Assembly: GCA_934131695.1 (NCBI GenBank)
Contig: CAKOZV010000004.1
Location: 12,299-76,298, forward strand
Direction: 5' to 3'
DNA: 64,000 nt
DNA from: an uncultured Bacilli bacterium
Lineage (GTDB): Bacteria > Bacillota_I > Bacilli_A > RF39 > UBA660
Part shown: piece by piece, positions 18,219-26,707 of the stretch
Position numbering within the stretch: the first letter of the stretch is position 1
How the letters are laid out: every line of letters begins with the position of its first letter
Translations under genes and position numbers: made by a program
The notes under the pieces: generated by a model
Told to the model about the DNA's origin: nothing
Seen by the model: only the letters and a program-made list of their open reading frames with translations
Databases searched by the model: none

Positions 18219-19249
18219 TATTTCTTTTCCTTTTTTTCTTTATCTTTATTTAGGTTTATTCCATAAAAGTCTCTTACTTTAGTTTCTATTTCTTCTTTTA
18301 ATTCTTTATTATCTCTAAGAAGTAATTTAACATTTTCTTTACCCTGACCTAGCTTCTCTCCTTGATAAGAAAACCAAGCTCCTGCTTTATCTATAATACC
18401 AGCTTCTACCCCAAGGTCTACTAATTCTCCTTCTTTAGACACTCCTTCACCATACATTATTTCTACAGTAGCAGATTTAAATGGTGGAGCTACTTTATTT
18501 TTAACCACCTTAACAGTAGTTCTATTACCAACTATCTTATCGCCTATTTTAATTTGTTCATTACGTCTAATATCTAGTCTTATACTAGAGTAAAATTTTA
18601 AGGCACGACCACCTGGAGTAGTTTCAGGATTACCAAACATAACTCCTACTTTTTCTCTTAACTGATTAATAAAGATAGCTATAGTATTAGTCTTATTAAT
18701 AGTACCTGATAATTTTCTTAAGGCCTGACTCATTAGTCTTGCTTGTAAACCAACATGTGAGTCTCCCATTTCTCCATCGATTTCTGCTTGTGGTACTAAA
18801 GCTGCTACTGAATCTATTACAATAATACTAATAGCTTCACTTCTAACTAAGGCTTCACATATTTCTAAAGCTTGTTCACCGGTATCTGGTTGTGATAATA
18901 ATAACTCGTTAGTATTAACACCAAGTCTTCTAGCATAATCAGGATCTAGAGCATGTTCTGCATCAATAAAAGCTGCTCTCCCCCCAGTTTTTTGTACTTC
19001 AGCAATAGCTTGCAAAGCAAATGTTGTCTTTCCACTAGACTCTGGTCCATATATTTCAATTATTCTTCCTTTAGGATATCCACCTACTCCTAATGCTATA
19101 TCAAGTGATAAACATCCACTAGATACCACATCAATTTTCATATGAGAGTCCTCTCCAAGACACATAATAGAACCTTTTCCAAACTGTTTTTCAATATCAG
19201 CTAAAATTTGGTCTAAATCTTTATTATCTTTTTTTATTGTTTTGCTCAT
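18218..19249 (-). CDS. recA: Recombinase RecA
   Basis: The DNA strand-exchange and SOS co-protease ATPase. I chose the ATG at 19249 (343 residues), which follows GAGGAGG; the longer reading frame adds only eight doubtful residues. Walker A GPESSGKT, the catalytic EHALD, the SQPDTGEQALE segment, loop 1 and the NQLREKVGVMFGNPETTPGG loop 2 region are all intact. The tail is lysine-rich. A LexA-type box and a consensus promoter lie upstream, so SOS control is likely. Confidence 0.98.
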   Translation of the reverse strand: MSKTIKKDNKDLDQILADIEKQFGKGSIMCLGEDSHMKIDVVSSGCLSLDIALGVGGYPKGRIIEIYGPESSGKTTFALQAIAEVQKTGGRAAFIDAEHALDPDYARRLGVNTNELLLSQPDTGEQALEICEALVRSEAISIIVIDSVAALVPQAEIDGEMGDSHVGLQARLMSQALRKLSGTINKTNTIAIFINQLREKVGVMFGNPETTPGGRALKFYSSIRLDIRRNEQIKIGDKIVGNRTTVKVVKNKVAPPFKSATVEIMYGEGVSKEGELVDLGVEAGIIDKAGAWFSYQGEKLGQGKENVKLLLRDNKELKEEIETKVRDFYGINLNKDKEKKEKK

Positions 19250-19283
19250 AAATTTTCCTCCTCGTGCAAACATCTATATACCC

Positions 19284-19312
19284 ATTTTATAAGTAGAAAT
19301 TTTAAATGTCAA
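19284..19312 (-). promoter_or_regulatory. Promoter of recA
   Basis: On the minus strand TTGACA (19307-19312), a 17-nt spacer and TAAAAT (19284-19289). Confidence 0.75.
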
Positions 19313-19322
19313 GATAAATTTT

Positions 19323-19336
19323 CGAACAATCGTTTG
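19323..19336 (-). promoter_or_regulatory. LexA (DinR) SOS box upstream of recA
   Basis: CGAACAATCGTTTG on the plus strand differs at one position from the Gram-positive consensus CGAAC-N4-GTTCG. It lies 10 nt upstream of the recA -35. Confidence 0.7.
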
Positions 19337-19422
19337 TTATAATTTACCATTTTCAGACTAACTTTCACCCGAATTTATTATTTTTCCTAAAAAGAATTAC
19401 TGAATTTAATAAATTCAAACAA

Positions 19423-19446
19423 AAAAAGCCCGAAATTAGGCTTTTT
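19423..19446 (-). terminator. Rho-independent terminator of the rodZ-pgsA transcript
   Basis: On the minus strand AAAAAGCC, a loop of about 8 nt and GGCTTTTTTT form a hairpin with a strong T tail. The pgsA stop lies within the hairpin. Confidence 0.85.
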
Positions 19447-20038
19447 CCTTTGCTGGTAAAATTAAATTTTTATTAAGTTTATAATACTCACACATAGAAA
19501 CAACTGACATAATAGTAGCAAAATATAAGAAGAAATCACTAACTCTTATATTAATCATTTCAAATGGTAAGTTATAAAAGAAAGTCAATGTAACTCCTAC
19601 CATCATACTAGCAGTTTTAATCTTTCCACTAGAAATAGCTGCTACTACTTTTCCTTTTCTAGCTGCTTCCATTTTCATAGCATCAACAACAGTATCTCTA
19701 AAGATAATAATAACGGGAATAAGAGTTAAAATAAAACCTTTACTAGCAAGAATAATTAAAGCACTATTTACCAAAACTTTATCAGCAATAGCATCTAACA
19801 TCTTTCCAAGATCAGTCACTTCATTATTCTTTCTAGCTAAATAACCATCTAGAAAATCAGTAACACTTGCTATTACAAATATTACTCCAGCAATTAAGTA
19901 TTCTAACTTGACATAAACACCACCTACTAAAAAGCTAGGCATATTAATACCAACATCATAGAATGGAAATAGTAGCATAAAAATCATAACCATAGTCATA
20001 AATATTCTAGCTACAGTTAACTTTGTTGGTGTATTCAT
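19436..20038 (-). CDS. pgsA: CDP-diacylglycerol-glycerol-3-phosphate 3-phosphatidyltransferase
   Basis: An integral membrane enzyme making phosphatidylglycerol phosphate from CDP-diacylglycerol and glycerol-3-phosphate. The 200 residues fit PgsA. The CDP-alcohol phosphotransferase signature DGYLAR...G...D...D lies at about 64-86 with all three aspartates and the glycine, flanked by several hydrophobic helices. It overlaps the upstream rodZ-like gene by 32 nt, so the two are translationally coupled, as ymfM-pgsA are adjacent in Bacillus. A promoter-proximal position before recA is also conserved in Bacilli. Confidence 0.95.
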   Translation of the reverse strand: MNTPTKLTVARIFMTMVMIFMLLFPFYDVGINMPSFLVGGVYVKLEYLIAGVIFVIASVTDFLDGYLARKNNEVTDLGKMLDAIADKVLVNSALIILASKGFILTLIPVIIIFRDTVVDAMKMEAARKGKVVAAISSGKIKTASMMVGVTLTFFYNLPFEMINIRVSDFFLYFATIMSVVSMCEYYKLNKNLILPAKEKA

Positions 20039-20516
20039 ATTTTCTACTTCCTTTCAATTCACTATTAATAACAGGTTTCTTAGTTTTATCTTTAATTAAT
20101 AAAATCGCAATCACAACAAAAAAGACAAAAATAATAATTCCTATTATTATAGGTAATTTCTTTTTCTTTCGTTTATATATTTTTGTATAAGGAGATGATA
20201 TTTTCTTCTCTTTCTTTGCATCATCTTCTTCTTTTTTCTTTTTAGCTTCCATTATATCATCTAAAGAAATCTTAGAAGTATGTTCAAATAAAAAATCATT
20301 AAACTCATCTTGGACCTTTACTTCATCAAGTCCTAAGTACTTAGCATATTCTTTTATTATTTTTTTTATATCATAGACATCTTTAAAGGCTTTAGTATTA
20401 GCACTTTCTAAATTTTCAAGCAAATCAGTAGAAACATTTAAATCACTGGCTGCTTCTTCTAGACTAACACCATGTTTTATTCTAGTCTCCTTTAAGTATT
20501 CTCCTAATTCTTTCAT
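20007..20516 (-). CDS. RodZ-like membrane protein with helix-turn-helix domain
   Basis: A 169-residue protein from the ATG at 20516, preceded by TGAGGTT. The N-terminus is a HTH_25/Xre-like fold (KELGEYLKETRIKHGVSLEE...), followed by an acidic-basic linker, one transmembrane helix at about 121-141 and a short tail. This matches the cytoplasmic and membrane parts of RodZ, which links MreB filaments to the elongation machinery. The extracellular domain of longer RodZ proteins is missing. It lies upstream of and overlaps pgsA, as in Bacillus. Confidence 0.8.
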   Translation of the reverse strand: MKELGEYLKETRIKHGVSLEEAASDLNVSTDLLENLESANTKAFKDVYDIKKIIKEYAKYLGLDEVKVQDEFNDFLFEHTSKISLDDIMEAKKKKEEDDAKKEKKISSPYTKIYKRKKKKLPIIIGIIIFVFFVVIAILLIKDKTKKPVINSELKGSRKYEYTNKVNCS

Positions 20517-20544
20517 AATCAACCTCAGTTCCAACAAAATAATA

Positions 20545-20880
20545 ATACTTTATAAGCCATGTTTTGTACCTATTACTAGGTGGCAAGTATCTATCTACTA
20601 TTACTAGTCCTCCAATCCATTATCTTTCTTTCATGGAGACTCCCCTACCAAAATTTGGGTTTCTCGCTCGTGGGGTTTACCTCGTTTCACCCTTTCGTTT
20701 CCAAAAGTATCGTTTCTGTGGCACGTTATCACTTCATCATGGGATAATCCTTTAGATAAAGTTTTGCCGTTAGAATAAATCTACCTTAGGTTATTTTTTT
20801 CCTAAGCACGAACACTACTATCGTCACAGATAGTGCGAGCATGGACTTTCCTCTAGGTTACCCTAGCACTTGCCCAAGTA
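20545..20880 (-). ncRNA. rnpB: RNase P RNA, Bacillus-type (class B)
   Basis: The catalytic RNA of RNase P, which matures tRNA 5' ends. Read on the minus strand, the conserved AGAGGAAAGTCCATGCTCGC lies near the 5' end, followed by the GTGTTCGTGC element, ACGGCAAA, the universal CCACAGAAACGATACT-type core, GAAACGAGGTAAACCCC and the 3' pairing segment GGTACAAAACATGGCTTA. The arrangement and peripheral stems are of the Bacillus type. It starts directly after the gpsB stop codon; the gpsB-rnpB order is the Bacillus one. The ends are approximate. Confidence 0.95.
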
Positions 20881-21216
20881 TTATTCGCTGTCTTTACCAA
20901 ATACTGCTTTTTCTAAATTGCTAAGTCTTCTTAAAATATCCAAATTAGTGATTTCCATTGTATCTGATTTAGAATTTTTTGCTATTTCAGCATCCATTGA
21001 AACATTTCTTAATTCTTGTTTTAAAGACATAATTTCTTTTAATAATTCAGTTTTTTCCTTTTCCATACTTTCGATTATTTTATAAAACTGTTCATAATCA
21101 GAAATTATCATATCTAAGAATTCATCAACCTCTTTTAATCTGTATCCACGAGTATCAATCTTAAAATCTTTCTCTAAGATTTCTTGTGGTGTAAGTGTAA
21201 TTTTGTTTTGATACAT
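20881..21216 (-). CDS. gpsB: Cell division/elongation coordinator GpsB (DivIVA family)
   Basis: A small 111-residue coiled-coil protein that moves PBP1 between septum and side wall in Bacilli. I chose the ATG at 21216 (AAGGGAT upstream) over a TTG four codons earlier. The N-terminus ITLTPQEILEKDFKIDTRGY and KEVDEFLDMIISDYE is the DivIVA/GpsB lipid-binding and dimerisation domain, then a coiled coil and a short C-terminal trimerisation helix (NLDILRRLSNLEKAVFG). The length fits GpsB rather than DivIVA. rnpB follows at once, and a class A PBP gene, its likely partner, lies less than 2 kb away. Confidence 0.9.
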   Translation of the reverse strand: MYQNKITLTPQEILEKDFKIDTRGYRLKEVDEFLDMIISDYEQFYKIIESMEKEKTELLKEIMSLKQELRNVSMDAEIAKNSKSDTMEITNLDILRRLSNLEKAVFGKDSE

Positions 21217-21259
21217 ATTTATCACCAATCCCTTTACATACTATATTCTAGCAGTAAAA

Positions 21260-21367
21260 CTACTTATTTGTCAATTGTTTCAACCTTATTAATACATCAA
21301 TTTTTTTAGCAATAGAAATATTTTCAATCATAGAATTTAAACATACAATTACATCTTGACTTTTCAT
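21260..21367 (-). CDS. Candidate 35-residue small protein upstream of gpsB
   Basis: A short open frame starting MKSQDVIVCLNSMIENISI, with a good GAGGTGAG ribosome binding site 8 nt before the ATG and a consensus-like promoter just upstream. It ends 44 nt before gpsB, so it would be the first gene of a gpsB-rnpB transcript. It could form an amphipathic helix. No homologue is recognised. Support comes from the start signals only. Confidence 0.5.
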   Translation of the reverse strand: MKSQDVIVCLNSMIENISIAKKIDVLIRLKQLTNK

Positions 21368-21385
21368 CTCTCTCACCTCAATTTT

Positions 21386-21414
21386 ATTCTACATATTTTT
21401 TAATTATTAGACAA
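21386..21414 (-). promoter_or_regulatory. Promoter for the small ORF-gpsB-rnpB transcript
   Basis: On the minus strand TTGTCT (21409-21414), a 17-nt spacer and TAGAAT (21386-21391). Confidence 0.6.
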
Positions 21415-21439
21415 CTAATTCGACAAAGCATTACTTTAT

Positions 21440-21468
21440 TTGACAAAGAAAAAAAATATATTTATAAT
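21440..21468 (+). promoter_or_regulatory. Consensus promoter of the 212-residue unknown gene
   Basis: TTGACA (21440-21445), a 17-nt spacer and TATAAT (21463-21468), an exact sigma-A match. It is divergent from the gpsB promoter, with the two -35 elements 26 nt apart. Confidence 0.85.
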
Positions 21469-21495
21469 TGATATTACTTTGGGAGGTTTATGTAT

Positions 21496-22128
21496 ATGGA
21501 AACGAAAAACATAATGATTCGTTTAGATAATTTTTTCAAGAAAGAAGAAAATAAAAAATTGTTTTCTATGCTAGGAAAAACACTAGCTGTTGAAGACGGC
21601 TGTATTACTATGCGAAATGGTAGAAAAAAGGAGCAAGTTGTTCTTTTACAAGATGATAAGAATAGAGTTCGTATTAAAGGAAAAGATACTGCCATTAGTC
21701 TAAGACAAAATGAATATGATTATGTAGTTGATCACATTCAAACCGGTGATATAGAAAAACAAGATATAAACTTTTCTATGCGAATGGTAAAAGATAAAAA
21801 AGGAAATTGTAAGTATCGTATTAGAACAATTGAAAATGGTGGTGAAGTTATCTGCTGGTTTGGTAATAAAGAAGTATCCATTGAATATTCAAAACTTGAA
21901 GATAAAAAATATTTCTATAGAGGAAAAAGAGAAAATAATATCAAAACCAATGAAGAAAAAGCAGCTTGTTTTAATACTATGTTGAATTTAGAAACTAACT
22001 ATGCAACATTGACAGGAATTATTTCTACTAACATACCATTAGTTAAAGAAATGATTGACCACTGCAGCACCACAGCTAGAAAAAATAACGAAGTAAAAAT
22101 ATATCAAATTAAGAAAAAAAATAGGTAA
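21496..22128 (+). CDS. Protein of unknown function with strong own promoter
   Basis: I do not recognise this soluble, basic protein of about 210 residues. The ATG at 21496 lies 9 nt after GGGAGG; another ATG two codons earlier is possible. It has no signal or membrane helix. The middle (KGKDTAISLRQNEYDYVVDH) appears mixed alpha/beta and the C-terminus ends in a lysine-rich tail. An exact consensus promoter and its own terminator make it a monocistronic and probably well-expressed gene between gpsB and recU. Confidence 0.65.
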   Translation: METKNIMIRLDNFFKKEENKKLFSMLGKTLAVEDGCITMRNGRKKEQVVLLQDDKNRVRIKGKDTAISLRQNEYDYVVDHIQTGDIEKQDINFSMRMVKDKKGNCKYRIRTIENGGEVICWFGNKEVSIEYSKLEDKKYFYRGKRENNIKTNEEKAACFNTMLNLETNYATLTGIISTNIPLVKEMIDHCSTTARKNNEVKIYQIKKKNR

Positions 22129-22143
22129 ATCCTATTTTTTTAT
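22112..22143 (+). terminator. Rho-independent terminator
   Basis: AAAAATAGG, loop TAAA, CCTATTTTTTT, overlapping the stop codon of the unknown gene. Confidence 0.8.
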
Positions 22144-22153
22144 ATTTAAAAGA

Positions 22154-22182
22154 TAGAAAAAGCATCTGAAATGATATATAAT
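22154..22182 (+). promoter_or_regulatory. Likely promoter of recU-pbp1
   Basis: TAGAAA (22154-22159), a 17-nt spacer and TATAAT (22177-22182), 18 nt before the recU start. Confidence 0.55.
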
Positions 22183-22200
22183 ATATACTAGGTGAATGAA

Positions 22201-22791
22201 ATGAATTATCCCGGTGGAATAAAAAAGACAAATAACCATCTTATTAATTATAAAAATCGTGGAATGAATTTAGAAGATGACCTAAATCAATCAAACCACT
22301 ATTATAAGGAAAAGAATATAGCTTATATCTATAAAAAACCTACTCCAATAAAAGTTAGTAAAGTAGAATTTAAAGGAAAAAGTGCTATTATTAAAGAAGC
22401 TTTTTATATGGAACCTTCTACTACTGACTATAATGGTATTTATAAAGGCTATTACATTGACTTTGAAGCAAAGGAAACAAAGAATAAAACATCATTTCCT
22501 CTTGCTAATATTCATCTTCACCAACTTAAACATTTAGAAAATATTTCAAATGCTGGGGGAATTGGTTTTCTAATTGTCCGCTTTACAACTCTTTCGGAAA
22601 CTTATATACTAATGAATGCTGATTTACAGAATTATATAAATAAAGAAGAAAGAAAATCTATACCACATGATTATTTTGTAAAGCAAGGATATCTTTTAAA
22701 AGAAGGCCTTCGGCCTAGAATAGATTATCTAAGTATTATAGATAATATTTTGGAGGTAAAAAATGAAAAAAAAGACAACACAAAAGTCTAA
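22201..22791 (+). CDS. recU: Holliday junction resolvase RecU
   Basis: A Gram-positive junction resolvase acting in recombination and chromosome segregation. I chose the ATG at 22201 (196 residues) because AGGTGA precedes it; an in-frame GTG lies three codons upstream. RecU hallmarks are visible: the N-terminal MNYPGGIKK, the nuclease core with STTDYNGIYKGYYIDFEAKET (catalytic D and ExK) and HLHQLKHLENISNAGGIGF. It overlaps the PBP gene by 29 nt, the conserved recU-ponA arrangement. Confidence 0.96.
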   Translation: MNYPGGIKKTNNHLINYKNRGMNLEDDLNQSNHYYKEKNIAYIYKKPTPIKVSKVEFKGKSAIIKEAFYMEPSTTDYNGIYKGYYIDFEAKETKNKTSFPLANIHLHQLKHLENISNAGGIGFLIVRFTTLSETYILMNADLQNYINKEERKSIPHDYFVKQGYLLKEGLRPRIDYLSIIDNILEVKNEKKDNTKV

Positions 22792-25603
22792 TAGTAATTT
22801 AACCTTAATATTATTAGGATGCTTCTTAGTCTTAATGATTATTAGTTATTTTATTATAGGCTGGTTATTAACTGTTTTCTTAGGAGTAGGTATTTTAATA
22901 ATAGTTGGTCTTGCTAGACTACTAGATAAAGTTAAAAATAAACCAAAGCAGAAAAAGATACTCAATATTATAATAATCGTTATATTATCTTTAGGTATAT
23001 TAGTAATGCTTCTTGGAATTTTATTCTTAGCTTATGTAGTTATTAAGGCTCCTAAGTTTGATGTTAATCAATTAAATGAAAAGGAACCAAGTATTCTTTA
23101 CGATATTGATGGTAATGAATTTGAACGACTTGGAACAGAAATGAGAGAAAAAGTAACCTATGATGAATTACCTGAAGTATTAGTAGATGCTATTGTTGCT
23201 ACTGAAGACTCAAGATTCTTCCAACATAATGGATTTGATGCTCCAAGATTTTTAAAAGCCTCATTAGGACAAGCAGTTGGACATAGTGATGCTGGTGGTG
23301 CTTCTACTCTATCCATGCAGGTTATCAAAAACTCATTTACATCAGCTGATGACCATGGTATTAAAGGAATCATTAGAAAGTTTACTGATATTTATTTAGC
23401 AGTATTTAAACTTGAAAAGAACTATACTAAGGAACAAATAATTGAGTTTTATGTAAATAACCATAACTTAGGTGGTAATATCTATGGAGTTAAACAAGCA
23501 GCTCTTGCTTATTTCAACAAAGATATTGGTGATTTGAACTTAGCAGAAGCTTCTGTTCTAGCAGGAATGTTTAAAGCTCCTAACCTATATAAACCAACTA
23601 ATACTGATAATATTAAATCAGTTACTAGAAGACGTAACACTGTTTTATATCTAATGGAAAGACATGGTTATATAACAAGCGATGAACGAAAGATGGCTAG
23701 TGATATTCCAATCGAATCTTTAGTAGATTACAATGTATCTGCACAAAATGGTTTATCTAAGTATCAAGGATATATCGATACTGTAGTAGATGAATGTATT
23801 GCCAAATATAAAGCAGATCCATATACAGTCTCTATGAAAGTATACACTAACTTAGATAGATCAAAACAAGACGGTGTTGACAAAGTAATGAATGGAGAAA
23901 CATACGAATGGGCAAATGATACTATTCAAAGTGGTGTAAGTGTTCTAGATAGTGCTACTGGTAAAATACTTGCTATTGGAGCTGGTCGTAATAAAAAAGG
24001 TGCTAAAGAGCTAAATCTTGCTACTAGTGACGAAATTAAAAGACAACCTGGTTCTACTGCAAAACCACTATTTGATTACGGACCACTAATTGAATACAAC
24101 AATGCTTCAACCTATGGTTACAATGATAATGGTAGCTATAAAATGTTTGTTGATGAACCTTATTCTTATACTAATGGTAAATCAATTAATAACTGGGATG
24201 GAACCTTTATGGGAGCTATAACTATGAGAAAAGCCTTGTCTTTATCTAGAAATATTCCTGCTTTAAAAGCCTTCCAGCAAGTAGATAATAAAAAGATTAT
24301 TGAATTTGTCCAAAATCTTGGAATTGAACCAGAAATAGAAAATGGTAAAATTCATGAAGCTCATTCTTTAGGAGCCTTCACTGGTGTTAATTCTTTACAA
24401 ATGGCTGCTGCTTATGCTGCTTTCTCAAATGGAGGATACTATAATGAACCTTATTCAGTTAGTAAAGTAGTCTTTAGAGATACAGGTGAAGAGAAAAAAC
24501 ACGAAGGTACTAAAAAACAAGCAATGAGTGATGCTACTGCTTATATGATTACTAGCATCTTAGATGATGTTACTCTAATTGGTACTGGTAATATGGATAA
24601 AGTTGCTATGAAAACTGGTACTACAAACTTTGATCAAAAAACAAGACAAACACTTGGTATGAGTGATGATGCTATTCGTGATTCATGGGTAGTTGGTTAT
24701 ACTACTAAGACAGTTATTGGTATGTGGTACGGTTATAAAGACACAACTAGAGATTTAGTTAGTCAAGGATTATATTGTCATAACTTAAGATGTACAATTC
24801 AAAGAGATAAACTATTTACCGCTATCGCTAACTCAGTATTCGAAAAGAATAAAGAAGAATTTAAAATGCCTAATAGTGTAGTTAAATTAGGGGTAGTTGT
24901 AGGAAGCAATCCAGCTAAAATTGCCGGTGCAGGCTACTCTGGAGCAGTTACTTATGAATACTTCAAAAAAGGTAGTGAGCCTACTAATACACAAACAGAA
25001 GATAGTAATTTAAGTGCTCCAACTAATCTTAAAGCTACTTATAACAGTAGTAATAATTCAGTTAGTCTTTCTTGGGATGCAGTTACTCCACCAAGTAATA
25101 ACTCTTATGGAACATTTGGTTATAATGTATATTTCAATAACACATTATTAGGATTTACTAGTAATACATCATTTACTGTAACTAATCCAAGTAATCCATA
25201 TGGTACTTATAAAGTAATCGCTACTTATAAAAGTTATGATGGAATTAAAAGTAATGCTGCTACTTATGAATTAAAGAAAGTAAGTACTACTTTAAAGGTA
25301 ACTTACAGAACAATAAGTGGTAACTCATATAATATATCTGATATTAGTAATTATGTTACTGTAACAGAAAATGGTAATGATGTAACTAATAAAACTAGTA
25401 ACTGGAAATTATCATCTATAACAGGACCAGGTGGTGTATCACTATCAACCACTACTCTATCAACACCAGGCACTTATACTTTAAAATATAAATTTAGTTA
25501 TGATGGTGAAACTAAAGAAACTGGTAATATAACAGTTACTATAACCGGAAGTACAAGTCCAACAGAACCTACTGACCCTGGGGAAATAGAAACAATTGAA
25601 TAG
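22763..25603 (+). CDS. Class A penicillin-binding protein with C-terminal Fn3-like domain
   Basis: A bifunctional peptidoglycan synthase of 946 residues. Two hydrophobic stretches (13-48 and 66-92) precede a glycosyltransferase domain with catalytic Glu148 in ATEDSRFF. The transpeptidase has SxxK at S431-K434 (STAK), SRN at 495-497 and KTG at 617-619. A fibronectin-III-like domain (about 750-840) and another Ig-like region with a Thr/Pro/Glu-rich end follow. Two N-terminal helices are unusual, since class A PBPs normally have one. The ATG follows TTGGAGG and overlaps recU. It is equivalent to ponA and a likely GpsB client. Confidence 0.95.
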   Translation: MKKKTTQKSNSNLTLILLGCFLVLMIISYFIIGWLLTVFLGVGILIIVGLARLLDKVKNKPKQKKILNIIIIVILSLGILVMLLGILFLAYVVIKAPKFDVNQLNEKEPSILYDIDGNEFERLGTEMREKVTYDELPEVLVDAIVATEDSRFFQHNGFDAPRFLKASLGQAVGHSDAGGASTLSMQVIKNSFTSADDHGIKGIIRKFTDIYLAVFKLEKNYTKEQIIEFYVNNHNLGGNIYGVKQAALAYFNKDIGDLNLAEASVLAGMFKAPNLYKPTNTDNIKSVTRRRNTVLYLMERHGYITSDERKMASDIPIESLVDYNVSAQNGLSKYQGYIDTVVDECIAKYKADPYTVSMKVYTNLDRSKQDGVDKVMNGETYEWANDTIQSGVSVLDSATGKILAIGAGRNKKGAKELNLATSDEIKRQPGSTAKPLFDYGPLIEYNNASTYGYNDNGSYKMFVDEPYSYTNGKSINNWDGTFMGAITMRKALSLSRNIPALKAFQQVDNKKIIEFVQNLGIEPEIENGKIHEAHSLGAFTGVNSLQMAAAYAAFSNGGYYNEPYSVSKVVFRDTGEEKKHEGTKKQAMSDATAYMITSILDDVTLIGTGNMDKVAMKTGTTNFDQKTRQTLGMSDDAIRDSWVVGYTTKTVIGMWYGYKDTTRDLVSQGLYCHNLRCTIQRDKLFTAIANSVFEKNKEEFKMPNSVVKLGVVVGSNPAKIAGAGYSGAVTYEYFKKGSEPTNTQTEDSNLSAPTNLKATYNSSNNSVSLSWDAVTPPSNNSYGTFGYNVYFNNTLLGFTSNTSFTVTNPSNPYGTYKVIATYKSYDGIKSNAATYELKKVSTTLKVTYRTISGNSYNISDISNYVTVTENGNDVTNKTSNWKLSSITGPGGVSLSTTTLSTPGTYTLKYKFSYDGETKETGNITVTITGSTSPTEPTDPGEIETIE

Positions 25604-25612
25604 AAAACCAAA

Positions 25613-25646
25613 AAAACATTAGTCTAAGACAAAAGGCTAATGTTTT
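25613..25646 (+). terminator. Terminator after the class A PBP
   Basis: AAAACATTAG (25613-25622) pairs with CTAATGTTTT (25637-25646). It could also serve the converging dut gene. Confidence 0.75.
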
Positions 25647-25670
25647 ACTTTAGCATAAAAAAGGATTGGT

Positions 25671-26126
25671 CTATTTATCAGTAGAACCAAATCCCCCATT
25701 TCTAACTCCTCCAGCTATATCATTATCAACAGTTAAATATTTTTCAAATACTGCTTGACCAATTATATCACCTTTCTTAACATGTAATTCTTCCTTACCA
25801 CAGTTAAAGAAAGCAAAGTAAATATGTCCATCATTATTTTCATTACCATAATAATCAGAATCTACTAAACCAACACTGTTAGCAAGAACAAATCCTTTCT
25901 TTGGACCACTACTTCTATTAAGTAAGAAAATACATTCATCATCCATACAATAAGCTTTTAAACCAGTAGGAACTAAAGTTGGTTTAATTCCCTTTTCATA
26001 AACAGGAATAACTATATCCTCTGCTGCTTCTATATCATAACCAGCAGCATGTTTAGTCCCTCTTACTGGTAAATGTATATCCTTATCTTCATATCCTTTA
26101 ACTACTTCAAATCCTCTTGTTTTCAT
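25671..26126 (-). CDS. dut: Deoxyuridine 5'-triphosphate nucleotidohydrolase
   Basis: The trimeric dUTPase converts dUTP to dUMP, which keeps uracil out of DNA and feeds dTMP synthesis. In 151 residues the family motifs appear in order: AAGYDIEAAED (motif 1), NRSSGPKKGF (motif 2), NSVGLVDSDYYG (motif 3), a motif 4 GQAVFEKYL and the C-terminal arm RNGGFGSTDK (motif 5). It lies 8 nt after nrdG in the same direction, forming an nrdD-nrdG-dut nucleotide operon. Confidence 0.96.
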   Translation of the reverse strand: MKTRGFEVVKGYEDKDIHLPVRGTKHAAGYDIEAAEDIVIPVYEKGIKPTLVPTGLKAYCMDDECIFLLNRSSGPKKGFVLANSVGLVDSDYYGNENNDGHIYFAFFNCGKEELHVKKGDIIGQAVFEKYLTVDNDIAGGVRNGGFGSTDK

Positions 26127-26134
26127 AACTTCTC

Positions 26135-26707
26135 CTAACTATTTACTGCGCACTGTACTACAGTTGCTTTATCACTATCACCTATATTGCTATTATCTAT
26201 ATATAAAACGACTCTTCCTTCTTCTACACTTTTCTTAACATCAATTATACGTTGGTTACTACTACCTACATAATGTAATCTATCATCATGAAGTTTCATA
26301 ACAAATTTACCTTCTAATAAGACATCAATAGAATTTAAAATATCATCTAGATTTTTATCAACTTCTCTTTGAGCGATTAATTCTTCCCAAGTATATCCAG
26401 TATAGCACCAAATGGTCTTATCTTTGTATAACTGTTTAACATTCATGACTAAATCTCTAATTGTTTTTCTATTACCAAGAAAGAGTGGATCTCCTCCTGA
26501 TAAAGTTAGTCCACTACACCAATCTTGGTCAAGCTCATGATAAATCTCTTTTATTGTATCATCATCAAAATTAACACCATCATCAGGATTCCACGTAATA
26601 GTATTTTGGCAGCCTGGACATTTATGAGAACAACCACTTACCCATAATACAACACGTAATCCTTCACCATTTAACATATCAGCTTTTGTTACATTATGAT
26701 ATTTCAT
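26135..26707 (-). CDS. nrdG: Anaerobic ribonucleotide reductase activating protein
   Basis: A radical SAM activase that places the glycyl radical on NrdD. The 190 residues carry the 4Fe-4S motif CSHKCPGC (CxxxCxxC) near residue 26, and TLSGGDPLF, the SAM-binding GGE-type motif, near residue 68. The start ATG immediately follows the nrdD stop, so the two are translationally coupled. Confidence 0.96.
   Translation of the reverse strand: MKYHNVTKADMLNGEGLRVVLWVSGCSHKCPGCQNTITWNPDDGVNFDDDTIKEIYHELDQDWCSGLTLSGGDPLFLGNRKTIRDLVMNVKQLYKDKTIWCYTGYTWEELIAQREVDKNLDDILNSIDVLLEGKFVMKLHDDRLHYVGSSNQRIIDVKKSVEEGRVVLYIDNSNIGDSDKATVVQCAVNS

Noticed and set aside
20564..21085. Plus-strand frames over rnpB and gpsB
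   Set aside because: They lie antisense to a structural RNA and to GpsB.
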